Below are positions 1 to 13,200 of a stretch of 64,000 bases of DNA, piece after piece. The stretch comes from Muricea muricata (Eukaryota > Cnidaria > Anthozoa > Malacalcyonacea > Plexauridae): contig OY979719.1 in the NCBI GenBank assembly GCA_963855995.1, positions 17,889,312 through 17,953,311 on the forward strand, given 5' to 3'. The notes beneath the pieces are model-generated. The model saw only the letters and a program-made list of their open reading frames with translations. It did no database searches and was not told where the DNA came from. The position numbers were made by a program, and so were the translations under genes. How positions within the stretch are numbered: the first letter of the stretch is position 1; the number at the start of each line of letters is the position of its first letter.

Positions 1-2890
1 ATTAACTTTGGATCAGGTTTATCATGCATGCATGCAAATAAAAGCAGAGCCCAACACTGAATGTTGTTCAATTTAGAAAACCTTAATTTAAGAAACCTAA
101 GAACTTAAGTCAGTAATGAACAGGTGCTTTGGTCTGTTTTGCGTTCATGTTTTGACTGGGTAAATTCTGCACGCAGCTACTCCTATAATGTATTCAACGC
201 TTAAAAGGTTCCCATATATTATCATTTTACTGACTGTGATGATTTTTTAGTATATCATAAATAAACTACAAGTTAGCAATACAAAAAAAACACACACAAA
301 ACATTTTAAACCTCTTCAGTATATCAGGCCAAGTTAGTAGACATTGACTATAAAGTTTTCAAGTAGCTATGCATTATTGAAGATCTTCTCGTCCAAATTT
401 TATCGCATGCAGGCTTTAAATATGACTATATTTTCCATGGATTACTATCGTCTCTGATGAAAAAGTTTGAGCAACTACTTGAGTAAAGCCTTCCTTCTTG
501 TTTTGTTTCGTGCGTCTCATTTCTTTGACGCTTGCTGAATTCTTGTGTGATAGGTCAAGTGCATGATTTTGCATCATTTCATCCATGGTCTGTTTTCAGA
601 CAATATGTTTTACAGGCACTGTAGTGCATGTACTGATTCAAGCTAGATTCATGAGCGATTATGGCAAAAACATGGTGGCATATAGCCACCTATAGTATTT
701 GTCGTGAATGAACTCACAGAAAATATTTCTCTGCAAACAATGTGCGGATATGCAGCACTTTGACAAGTTAGTGTTTGAAACTTTGCAGAACTTTGAAGTG
801 GAGCACCGTGTTAAGTTCTTCAAATGCAGCTAAGCTATAGGATTAAACTCAAGGTTTCCTCGTTTATTTACAATAGTTTAACTTCTTTCGGTAAATAAGT
901 GAAGCTTTTTCGAAATTATTATGCAATGTGATGTCAAACCTTGTGTATACAGAGTTGAATATGTCAACAAAGGACACAGTTCAAAAAATCGTACCAAATT
1001 GTGATTACAAGTGAACTTTGCAACGCGATGAAGAAAACATTGGAAACCCATTTTAAACCCATTTACAGCGACGCTTCTGATGTATTCATGGCATGCTTTA
1101 GATTTCGTGATTAGAAGAAATTAAGCCTAAGTATATACACACATAGTTACCGAATGTGAAATTTTCTAGTAACTTTGGATCAGGTTTATCATGTATGATG
1201 CAAATAAAAGCAGAGCCCAACACTGAATGATGTTCAATTCAGAAAACCTTAATTAAGAAACCTAAAAACTTAAGTGAGTAATAAACAAGTGCTTTGGTCT
1301 GTTTTTGCGTTAAACGTTTTGAGAGGGTAAATTCTGCACGTAGCTCTTGTAATGTATTCAACGTTTAAAAGGTTCGCATATATCATCATTTTACTGACTG
1401 TGATCATTTTTGAGTAAATCATAAATAAAACCACAACTTAGCAAAACAAAAAAACATACGCAAAGCATTTCAAACCTCTTCAGTATATTAGGCCAATTTA
1501 GTAGACATTGACATTGATCATAAAGTTTTCAAGTATATGCATTTTTAAGATCTTCTCGTCCAAATTTATCACAGGTTTTAAATATGACTATATTTTCCAT
1601 GGATTACTATCGTCTCTGATGACAAAGCTTGAGCAACTACATCAGCAAAGCCTCCCTTCTTGTTTGTTTCGTACGTCCCATTTTCTTTAACGCTTTCTGA
1701 ATTCTTGTGTGATAGGTCAAGCACGATTTTGCATCATTTCATCCATGATCTGTTTTCAGACAATATATTTTTCAGGCACTATATGCATGTACTGATTCAA
1801 GCTATATTCCACGAGCGATTATGGCAAAAATATGGTGGCATATAGCCACATATAGTATTTGTCCTGAATGAACTCACAGAAAATATTTCTCTGCAAAGCA
1901 ATGTGCGGATATGCAGTACTTTGACAAGTTAGTGTTTGAAACTTTGCAGAACTTTCAAGTGGAGCATCGTGTTAAGTTCTTCAAATACAGCTTAGCTATA
2001 GGATTAAACTCAAGGTTTCCTCGTTTATTTGCAATAGTTTAACTTCTTTCGGTAAATAAATGAAACTTTTTCGAAAGTATTATGCAATGTGATGTCAAAC
2101 CTTGTGTATATACAAAAGTTGAATACGTCAAAAAGAACACAGTTCCAAAAATCGTACCAAAGTCTGATTACAAGTGATCTTTGCCATGCGATGAAGAAAA
2201 TATTGTGCAAAATTTCATGTTTTGGGAGCTTTAAACCCACTTACACTCATGGTTCGTGATTAGAAGAACTTACATCTAAGTATGCAGATATAGTTGCTGA
2301 ATGTGAAATTTTCTATTGTCTTTGGATCAGGTTTTTCAAACTATGCATGCAGATAAAAGCAGAGCCCAACACTTAAAGTTGTTCATTCACCTTAATTAAG
2401 AAACCTAAAACTTAAGTTATATTAACAGGTGTTTTAGTGTCTGTTTTGCGTTAATGTTTTGAGCAGATAAATTCTGCACGTAGCTACTCCTATAATGTAT
2501 TCATCATTTAAAAACGTTCGCATATATTATCATTTATCGTGATCTTACAAGAGTAAATCATAAATAAACCTCAAAATAAGAAATACGAAACACACACGGG
2601 ATTTTAAACCTTTTCAGTATATAGTCCAGGCTGCATATGAAATACTAAACTGATTATAAAGTTTTCAAGCATGTATTATTTAAAATCTTCTCGTCCAAAT
2701 TTATATCTACGTATTGCAGGTTTTGTATTTGAGTATTCCGAAAAGTAAAGTTTTTCTTATTTTTGTTTCCTGATGCTTGCTGGATGTGCGATAGATCTAT
2801 GGAAATAATAAATAGGTCAATTATTTCTATGGATAGATCAAGCATGATTTTGGATAACATGTTTTCCAGAGACAATGCAATAATTGATTA
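1..2890. repeat. 1.15-kb tandem repeat block upstream of gene 1
   Basis: Two and a half copies of a unit of about 1.15-1.17 kb lie head to tail. The same landmark (TTTGGATCAGGTTT followed by ATAAAAGCAGAGCCCAA) recurs near 5, 1172 and 2321. The third copy is truncated. The unit recurs upstream of gene 2 (24.05-25.97 kb) and of the third PAN exon (53.69-54.75 kb). No long open frame is conserved between copies, so the short ORFs here look like chance. It is a locus-specific repeat, not a recognised transposon. Confidence 0.8.
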
Positions 2891-3730
2891 GAGCTCAATC
2901 CTAGAAGGGATTATGGCAGGAAAATAGAAGAACAAAAGAAGCTGTTAAATATCTTAATTTGTTAAATACATGAAAAAGAAACGAAGTAAGTTTTCCTCCC
3001 ACAGTTAATATTGCAACATTTTATCAAAATTTATATTTGTTCACCAGATGGCCAGAGTGAGGTCTGACGAAGCTGCTAGAATGTTTATATTTGTGGTTAG
3101 CAACGCTATAAATAATGAAAAGTACAATATTGTGTTTATGCGCCATGCAAAGTTTATTGGAGTTGCTAGTTTGTGAATTGCAACTATGTCGGACATTTTG
3201 GTCATGGTATAAAGACAAACGAATCTATTTATCTCTAAACGAATATTTTTCTTTTAGTTGACACCAACATGACCGCTTCTCCATTGTCTTTCAATTCTCA
3301 AGGAATTAATTGGTTGGAAGTCAAGAATCTCATTATGCGGGAATAATTGAAATTGCATGAGTGAATAATAAAATATGTATAGAAAACTATCGGTAATTGA
3401 AAAAAAACAGACAGACAGCGATCTTAAACTCAATTATTAAAATTCAATTATTAAGTCGTGAGATATTTTAGTCTTTTGCGATAATTGGCACGTAGCTACT
3501 CTAACTTTATATTCCTATTATAGAGCCGAGTTCTAAGATGTCGAACTGAAAGATACTAGTTTAATTAACATCAAGAAGACTTTCTACAGTATTTTTCATA
3601 GATTTTCTGGTGAAACTTTTTCAACGGGTAGGCTTGATTTCAAAGGGTAGGCGCTTCTTGGGACACACTATTATTTTACTGATCTCTTAGGATACACGAC
3701 TAACAATCATGCATAAAGATGAGCTATTCA
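2891..3730. other. Gene 1 upstream flank, no gene seen
   Basis: Intergenic flank between the tandem repeat and the promoter. Parts of it match 25.97-26.8 kb upstream of gene 2. Around 3617-3671 there is a shortened remnant of the mariner-like MITE that is complete at 26518-26763 and 55197-55462: the GGGTAGGC and GGGACACACT end motifs are still visible. No coding sequence is supported. Confidence 0.6.
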
Positions 3731-3785
3731 TGAGTCAAAATGAACAAGTGGCCAATCACGTTTTCCAAAACACGTTCTATAAAAG
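3731..3785 (+). promoter_or_regulatory. Core promoter of gene 1 (AP-1-like, CCAAT, TATA)
   Basis: TGAGTCA at 3731-3737, CCAAT at 3752-3756 and TATAAAAG at 3778-3785 precede the first ATG by about 90 bp. The same three elements occur in the same order and near-identical spacing upstream of gene 2 and of the third PAN exon, while surrounding sequence varies. TGAGTCA is the consensus for AP-1/bZIP factors; its use here is inferred. Confidence 0.65.
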
Positions 3786-3873
3786 GCAACAATTGCACGC
3801 ATTGACGCTCAGTCTAAATTTGAAACTACAGCGTAGCAAGTAGACTAACTGTACTACTTGTGACTGTCTGTTA

Positions 3874-4203
3874 ATGATGGTCTACTTGGGTACCTGTGCG
3901 TTAGTTTTTCTCTGGATCGTAACAATGCAACCAGGAGAAAGCTTGGCATGCAAAGAAGTTAGATTCTTCAAAAGCGGACAAAAATATTTGCAAAATCATG
4001 TCATGGAAACAAAACAGACAAACAGCGAAATGGAATGCGGTTTACATTGTGCCAAAGACGAATCGTGTACCTCAATCAATTACAAGACTTCTGGAAAGGG
4101 TAAAGGTCTATGTGAGCTCAACAATAAGACAGTTGAAGAGACATCTGGTGTTGATGAGAAAATAGATCACCAAGAATTTAATCATCTTGCTGTAATCGGA
4201 CGA
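3874..4203 (+). CDS. Gene 1 exon 1: signal peptide and PAN/apple-like domain
   Basis: Encodes 110 residues from ATG (a second ATG follows immediately) to donor CGA|GTTAGT. Residues 1-24 form a hydrophobic signal peptide ending near GESLA. The rest has the Cys pattern of a PAN/apple domain: C-G-L-H-C, then S-C-T-S-I-N-Y, then G-L-C-E-L, with an N-glycosylation sequon NNKT after the last Cys. PAN domains bind proteins or glycans outside the cell. The exon ends in phase 0, matching the linker exon at 5796. It is about 90% identical by eye to exons at 26969 and 55668. The reading frame continues into the intron for a few codons before a stop, which is not part of the protein. Confidence 0.85.
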
Positions 4204-7200
4204 GTTAGTATACAATTTAAAATACATTTTATTGTTTGGGATTGCTGACATTGTTGTGGGGTTGTGCTGAATGCATGATATCAAGGATAGTTTCGTCAAA
4301 TATATATATAATGTATATGTAGTATTTGCAACATGAGCGGCCGTGTTGTATCAGCATATACAAACTCGAGCCAAAGGCGAGAGTTGTATATCTGATACAA
4401 CACGGACGCGAATGCTGTAAATAGCTTGTGAAACTCTCTAATTTTATAGAGAAGTTTGCGAAGTAATTTTGAAAATACATCTTATAGAAGACGAGACTTG
4501 AATAAAGTTAAAAGTTATGAAAATCGACCGAATTCTGTATCAGAGTATACAGACTCCTTCGCGCTGTGCTAGTTTTTGTTTGCGAAATACATAAGAGTGC
4601 TTATGGCATATAGATAGAGCGAAATGTATTATCGTGCAAAATACCTCAAAAACTCGCCACTACAGTCTGTTTCATCCAGAAGGAATCTTCAGGTAGCAGA
4701 AAAATTTCGAAAATATGCGTGCCTCTTTTATGCTCAAGTAAGAAACGTATGTGCGTAGGTGATTAAATAGCATGCATTCCTTTCATTGTTTAGGTTGTTT
4801 ACCTGAAATCTACTTTTGTGTTGGCAGGCCGAAACTATTTCCCATCATTTATTAACCAAGCAGTTGTTTGTTTCCTTCAAAATACTAATTTTTTTGTCCA
4901 AACATGAATTACATCTTTTAAATCCACCCGTGTAAGAAATAGACTTTTTTATTATAGACCATTTTATGGTGAAATCTGTTTTGTTTTTCTTTAAATGCCA
5001 AACGTGTTTCGAAAGTTCCGTTTCGTTCGAATATTTTTTGTGTGTGAAAAACTTGATATGATTCCTGTATCGCTCTTTAAATGTGTTTGAGGTCATGCCA
5101 ATAATGTAGTGCTTTGTGTCCTGCGTGGTGCAGGTATTAATTGTTGCTTTGTATAGTATACAATGTCCTTACTCATGCACTTGTTCTACAATGGGCATGC
5201 GTGCTTGTTCCTACAGTTACAGTTCCCTGCACTAATGTCTTGTGGTTGGCTTTTCCTCATTATGCGTGTGTTATGGCTTGTGATAATTAACTTAACGTTG
5301 CTCATGCAACAGTAACTGACCTCAACTGTGTTCCTATTAAAAATTTTGTGCGACATGTTGCCTATTGGGAAGTGCGTATCTACAAGCTTGAAGAAACTGC
5401 GTGCGATGTTTGTCTTGACATTTTTGCTGAATGAGGGGTTAAACCAAATGATGTTGCGTTGTCTGTTTCTGCGTGGTTGCTGTGTTAGATGTGGCATGTA
5501 TTCCAGCTTGTGACTGAAGTTGCTATGTCCTAGTGCGTTTTGATATATTTGTACTGCATCGTTGAATGCTTGTTTGTCAGATGACAGCGTTGAAATGCGC
5601 TTGTTGATAGATGCTGGAAGAGTGGAAGTTGTCTTAATATGCTAGGTGGGTGGTTAGAGTGTTTGTGTATGTATAACGGATCGTCATTGGGTTTCAACTC
5701 TCTATTAATTCGGTGTTGGAATATTCCTATGAAGCACTGTCGTTCGTGTTCGATATGTTTTATATCTGATATAAATCGTTTGTCTATTCATGTAGAGCCA
5801 CCCATATTCAGATGAAACAAATGCTCCATTGCAAGCAAGTAAGTCTAGTGGTATAAAACACGGTCTTTAAACTGAATTATACGATAACTTACTGACGAAA
5901 TTATTACTCATAGTCCATACGCGTCCATAAGCAAAGTGATTAAGGGAGATTGAATGAAATGTTCTCATGCAGTGCAGCGCTAAATAGAATACTAAAATAC
6001 TGTGCATGTGCGATAGAAATTTCAACCAATTTATCGTCTATTATCTACAATATGTTTTCAACATCTTTCGTTTCATCATGTTTGCTAGTCAGTTTCAGTC
6101 TAGACAAACATTGCACAAATAATAAAATTAATACATAAAGTCTTGTTTGCGATGGAAATTTCAACACATTTTATTTTATCATTTTAATATCTTTGTTGTA
6201 GCAACTTCGCCCAAGTCAATGAATGCAACAATTACGACTACACGAACAGGTAAACGAAAAACAAATTTTCAACGGCTTTTGTTTTATAAAGTTTGATATA
6301 CTCAATTTCAGTTTAGATGACACTCAGAAAGTTTAAGAGATAAAGGTTTTGATTATATATATAGATAATTTTAAACAACCACATCTCACACTTAACATGC
6401 ATTCTCTGTGGACAGAATGTGGGAATGGAGTCCCAAATAGTTAAAATATTGGTTTGGAGTGGTATAAATATGTGGCATGGCTGCTTTATTCAAGTAAATA
6501 CCACGGTCCTGTTCTTTTCCTACAAAGAGCGTGCTGTAATTGTTGGACAGTTACTCATGATGGAGTCAAAACAACTCCCGGAGTAAAATTTTTGGAGTAA
6601 AAATTATTCTGATATTTCTACTACATCGATAGTAAGATTTAAATGCTATACTCAGGTAGAGTAGTTTCAACTCCCTTTTCGGAGTGGATTTAACTTCTCG
6701 GCCACTGTTTTTACTCTCCTAAAAGAAGACTTTTCACATGGAGTTAAAATAACTCCCTGAAACTGATAATGCGTCACAGTCAACAAAAGCAACAAATCCA
6801 AAAATTATTTCTACACCGACAGGTAATGAGAAAAAAATGTAGTTTTTTGTTACAGACGTTTTCAACAGCTTTCGTTTTATAATGTTTGCTACTCAGTTTA
6901 AATGAGCATAAAATATAACAAGGTTCTGTCACAAACATAAAGGTTTATAAGATGACGAATTTTAAACAGTCGCATTTCACCCTGTCAACATTCTCTGTGG
7001 ACATGCAGGGACACACATTGGGGGGGGGGGGGCTATATCCCAAATAATTTAAAATACTGCCTACCGTGTAAAAGTGGTATAAAATACTAAAATACTGTGT
7101 GCTGTTCAATAAAATCCTGAAATGCTTCAGTTTTAGCAACTTCGCCACAGTCAACAGAAACAACAAACCCAACAACTATGTCTACACCAAAAGGTAAAGA

Positions 7201-10200
7201 GAAAAAATGTAGATTTTTTATAGAAGTTTTCAGTATTAAAATTCAATGTTGAAAATATTGCTTTAAAGTCGCTGCCAAAATGATTGTGAAAAGTATAATT
7301 CTATTCGTGTTTTATTTATATATTTTTGTTTTAGGAATTTTGCCTCAGTCAACACAAAAATCAAATGCAATAATGTCAACACCAACAGGTATAAAAAGAA
7401 AAAATGAACAGTGTTTGATTATAGACGTTTTTAACAACTCCTTTATAAACTTTGATTGAATGAAGAGTCAAATTTAGCGTAGTGCTAATAAAACAATACT
7501 AAAATACTCTGCGCTGTTTGATAAAATCCTGAAATCCTTCAGTTTTAGCAATTTCGCCACAGTCAACAAAAACAACAAACCCAACAACTATTATGCCTAC
7601 ACCAACAGGTAATGAGAAAAAATGTAGTTTTTTATTATAGAAGTTTTCAATAGCTTTCTTTTTGTAAAGTTTGCTAGTCTTTTTAGATAAACAGAAAGTT
7701 TAACAAGGTTCTGTCACAAACATAAAGGTTTATAAGATGAGGAATTTTAAACAGTCATATCTCACCCAGTCAAATTCTCTGTAGACATGCAGGGACGTAC
7801 ATTGTTGACGTATTGGGAAGTGACGTTATAGCCCTAGTGTTTAAAATATCGCTTCACGTCCTTTATCTATTTCGTTCATTATCTTCTACAAACTCTGACT
7901 GAATGAAGAGTCAAATTTAGCATAGTGCCAATATAATAATACTAAAATACAGTGCACTGTTTGATAAAATCCTGAAATCCTTCAGTTTCAGCAATTTCAC
8001 CACAGTCAAAAGTAACAACAAACCCAACAATTATGTCTACACCAACAGGTAATGAGAAAAAATAAGGCTTTATTATTATAGAAGTTTTCAATAGCTTTCG
8101 TTTTATAAAGTTTGCTAGTCAGTCCCAGTTTAGATAATCAGAAGCTTTAACAAGGTTCCATTACAAACATAAAGGTTTACAAGGAATTTTAAAAAGTCAC
8201 ATCTTAACCTTAACATGTATTCTCTGAGGACAGGAACGCACATCAGTGCGTCTGGGAAACGGGTGTTATATACCAAAATGATTGTGAAAAGTATAATTCT
8301 ATTCGTGCTTTATTTATTCATTTATTTATCTTCGTTTCAGCAATTTTACCTCAGTCAACCCAAAAATCAAATGCAATAATGTCTACACCAACAGGTACTG
8401 TATGAGGAGAAAAAATGAACAGTATTTCCTTATAGACATTTTTAGCAACTCCTTTACAAACTTTGACTGAATGAAGAGTAAAATTTAGCCTCCTGCAAAT
8501 AAAATGTACTAAAATACTGTGCGCTATTCAATAAAATCCTGAAATGTTTCAGTTTTAGCAACTTCGCCACAGTTAGCAGAAACAACAAATCCTTCAATTA
8601 TGTCTACACCAAAAGGTAAAGAGAAAAAATGTAGATTTTAACTATAGAAGTCTTCAATGTTAAAATTCAATGTTTAAAATATTGCTTTAACATCACTGCC
8701 AAAATGATTGTGAAAAGTATAATTCTATTCGTGTTTTATTTATATATTTTTGTTTTAGGAATTTTGCCTCAGTCAACACAAAAATCAAATGAAATAATGT
8801 CTACACCAACAGGTATAAAAAGAAAAAATGAACAGTGTTTGATTATAGACGTTTTTAACAACAACTTTATAAACTTTGATTGAATGAAGAATCAAATTTA
8901 GCGTAGTGCTGATAAAACAATACTAAAATACTGGGCGCTGTTTGATAAAATCCTGAAATCCTTCAGTTTTAGCAATTTCGTCACAATCAACAGAAACAAC
9001 AAACCCAACAACTATCTCTACACCAAAAGGTAAAAAGAAAAAATGTAGGTTTTTTATCATAGAAGTTTTCAATAGCTTTCGTTTTATAAAGTTTGCTAGT
9101 CAGTTTAAATGAACAGGAAGTTTAACAAGCTTCTGTTACAAACATAAAGGTTTATAAGATAAGGAATGTTAAAAATTCACATCTCACCCTGTGAACATTC
9201 TCTGTGGACATGCAGGGATGACAACATAAAGTTGTAAATGTGCTTTTCAGTCGGCTCTAGTTGTGCAGTAAATAATTATTGTGATCATCGCTGAAATACG
9301 TTCATGCTAGTGTACACTGTCTGTGATCAAAGCGGGGATTTTGCATGACTAAATACACAGAATGTATTCTCTTATACGTCTTATTTTACTGTTACAACAC
9401 TGAGAAACTTTGATTGTGTCAGCCAGGCTTGAGAGACAATACTGTACACTTCCATCGGAAATGATAATAATTTGCATGTCATGAACTGTTAAAAAACCCC
9501 TTGTAACCCCATGTACTTGGTGTACTACAGGTGAAAAATAATACTAAAATACTGTGCGCTATTCAATAAAATCCTGAAATGTTTCAGTTTTAGCAACTTC
9601 GCCACAGTCAACAGAAACAACAAACCCAACAATTATGTCTACACCAAAAGGTAATGAGAAAAAATGTAGTTTTTTATTATAGAAGTTTTCAACAGCTTTC
9701 TTTTTGTAAAATTTGCTGGTCTTTTTAGATAAACAGAAAGTTTAGCAAGGTTCTGTCACAAACATAAAGGCTTATCAGATGAGAAATTTTAAACAGTCAT
9801 ATCTCATCCAGTCAACATTCTCTGTAGACATGCAGGGACGTAAATTGTTGACGTATTGGGAAGTGAGGTTATAGCCCTAGTGTTTAAAATATCGCTTCAC
9901 GTCCTTTATCTATTTCGTTCATTATCTTTTACAAACTCAGATTGAATAAAGAGTCAAATTTAGCGTAGTGCCAATATAATAATACTAAAATACAGTGCAC
10001 TGTTTGATAAAATCCTGAAATCCTTCAGTTTTAGCAATTTCGCCACGGTCAAAAGTAACAACAAACCCAACAATTATGTCTACACCAACAGGTATAATGA
10101 GAAAAAATAAGGTTTTATTGTTATAGAAGTTTTCAATAGCTTTCGTTTTATAAAGTTTGCTAGTCAGTCCCAGTTTAGATAAACAGAAGCTTTAACAAGG

Positions 10201-13200
10201 TTCCATTACAAACATAAAGGTTTACAAGGAATTTTAAGCACTCACATCTTACCCTTAACATGTATTCTCTGAGGACAGGGACGCACATCAGTGCGTCTGG
10301 GAAACGGGTGTTATATACCAAAATGATTGTGAAAAGTATAATTCTATTCGTGTTTTATTTATTCATTTATTTATCTTCGTTTCAGCAATTTTACCTCAGT
10401 CAACCCAAAAATCAAATGCAATAATGTCTACACCAACAGGTACTGTATGAGGAGAAAAAATGAACGGTATTTCCTTATAGACGTTTTCAGTAACCCCTTT
10501 ACAAACTTTGACTGAATGAAGAGTAAAATTTAGCCTCCTGCAAATAAAATGATACCAAAGTACTGTGTGCTGTTTGATAAAATCCTGAAATCCTTCAGTT
10601 TTAGCAATTTCGCCACAGTCAACAGAAACAACAAACCCAACAACTATCTCTACACCAAAAGGTAAAAAGAAAAAATGTAGGTTTTTTATCATAGAAGTTT
10701 TCAATAGCTTTCGTTTTATAAAGTTTGCTAGTCAGTTTAAATGAACAGGAAGTTTAACAAGCTTCTGTTACAAACATAAAGGTTTATAAGATAAGGAATG
10801 TTAAACAGTCACATCTTACCCTATCAACATTCTCTGTGGACATGCAGGGATGACAACATGAAGTTGTAAATGTGCTTTTCAGTCGGCTCTAGTTGTGCAG
10901 TAAATAATTATTGTGATCATCGCCGAAATACGTTCATGCTAGTGTACACTGTCTGTGATCAAAGCGGGGATTTTGCCTTACTAAATGCACACAATGTATT
11001 CTCTAAAACGTTTTTTTTTACTGTAGCAACTTCGCCCAAGTCAATGAATACAACAATTACGACTACACGGACAGGTAAAGAGAAAAGAAATTTTCAACGG
11101 CTTTTGTTTTATAAAGTTTGATATACTCAATCTCAGCTTAGATGAACAGAAAGTTTAAAAGATAAAGGTTTTGATCATAGATAAGGAATTTTAAACCACC
11201 ACATCTTACACTTAACATGCATTCTCTGTGGACAGGGAGTGCACATTAGTGGCGTCTGAGAATGGAGTCCCAAATAGTTAAAATATTGGTTTGGAGTGGT
11301 ATAAATATGGAATTTTTTATGCATATACAGCGAACTTATAATAGATTTGATTATATATATGGCAGGGCTGCTTTATTCAAGCAAATAGCACAATCTTGTT
11401 CAAACGAATCTAAGCCCACACCCTAGGGGTCACCATACTGGCTTACTGTGTTTACTATATAATTGTACACGCACATGCGTTTGTCACATCTTTTCCTAGA
11501 AAAAGCGTGCTGGAATTTTTGACAGTTCATGATGATGGAGTTAAAAGAACTCCCGGAGTAAAATTTTGGAGTTAAAATTATTCTGATATTTCTGCTACAT
11601 TATTTAGTAGAGTTAATTTTACTTCTTTAGTAAAACTTAAATGCTATTACTCAGGTGGAGTAGTTTCAACTCCGAGTAGATTTACTCTGCTAAAAGGAGT
11701 CTCGTCACGAGGAGTTAAAATAACTCTCTCAAAGATGAGGAATTTTAAACAATCACATCTCACCCTATCAACATTCTCTGTGGACAAAGACGTACATTGG
11801 TGGCGTATTCGGAAGGAGTGTTATAGCCCTAATATCTAAAATATTGCTTTACGTCTTTTATTTATTCAATTAATTATGTTTTTAGCAATTTTACCTCAGT
11901 CAACACAAAGATCAAATGAAAAAATACGCTTCGTTCTCGACCAAGGCAAGTCTATTTATAGATAGAGATCGTCTTGCGTCATATTTCTGAACTTTATTTG
12001 CATGGGTTTACGAATGCATACTTGTGACCAAAATATTGCATGCAATGTCATTGTTAGATGGGCGCATTAATTATTCACGAATTTCACAAGAAGTATCTAT
12101 TATCGTTATATCACACTTTTAGCCCGTTTAGACGGTACCGGATTCGTTTAGTCACGACTTCGAGTTCGGGTAGTTTGCGATCATATTTACTCTCACCACT
12201 TTTTTCTATGACTACTTGTTGTTAAATTCTGCAATACTATCGTAAGTGTAAGAGCCACACTTGTCGTGGAAGTATTCAATTTGATATCGTGACCATGCGG
12301 ATTGGGTACTGTGTAAACGGGGTCTTTGTCGCTGTTTCGAATGCTTGTGTTTCTGCGAGAAAACATACAAATCGTTGAATGTGTATAATGGACTGTTATG
12401 TATGTATCACTATCATAGTTCAAATAATCGCTTAAAATCAAACGTTCTAGACAGTGAAAATTACAACAGGAAAATATACAGCTACATTGCATGGAATCCT
12501 TTACGAAAACACTTCAACCGCGAAAGTAACAGTTCGACATTCATGCAAGAAAATGTATTACAACCTATCCTGCATTCATGCAAGCTTTATTTACCACAGA
12601 ATAAAAACTAAACAGAAGGGCCACTCAAGTCTGAACCTTTGAAATTTCGCGGGATCCGCATGTCGTATCACGCATGTTCATTATGTGGGTTTAATTGCAT
12701 TGTCTGGCCAACACAGACGCTGAACTGACTGTTCCGCAAATATCTAGGCCAGTCAATTGGACCAAGGCCAGTTAATACCTAGGCGATAAGCCTGTGTATG
12801 GATGAGACGAAAATTCGACTTTCCATGGAGAGTTTTCTTTCATTTTATTGTTTTGTACTAATGACTCTTTGTTTAGTATTTGCAAAACTTTCTTTTCAAA
12901 GGTCGTCGCTTAAACAGCACAGTCATCAACTACACTCATGCCGACACAGGATTAAGCTGTGTTTTCCTCTGCGTTCGTCACAACAAATTTTGTAGATCTA
13001 TCAACTTCAACCTAACCTCGAATTCTGACAGAAATTGCGAGTTTCTCAAAGATGTTTCCACAGAAAAACCAGAACTTTTACTCAAAGATGAAGATTATGA
13101 TTACTACATATTACTCATTCCCAACAGGGTAAATACTGAAAAATATCTTCAAATTCGCTCTGTTTTAGGAGGAAGCATTACAGAGAAGCAAATGTAATCA

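Larger units (their letters stand above)
4204..5795 (+). other. Gene 1 intron 1
   Basis: Between donor GTTAGT at 4204 and the acceptor before 5796. It holds a dispersed repeat with an inverted GTGTTGTATCAG/CTGATACAACAC pair (4310-4500) and an antisense Penelope fragment (4845-5720). No extra exon was recognised. Confidence 0.6.

Noticed and set aside
12345-12642. Overlapping ORFs with a possible secreted-protein look
   Set aside because: They start near a MITE, overlap each other in two frames and show no recognisable domain or clear splice context.
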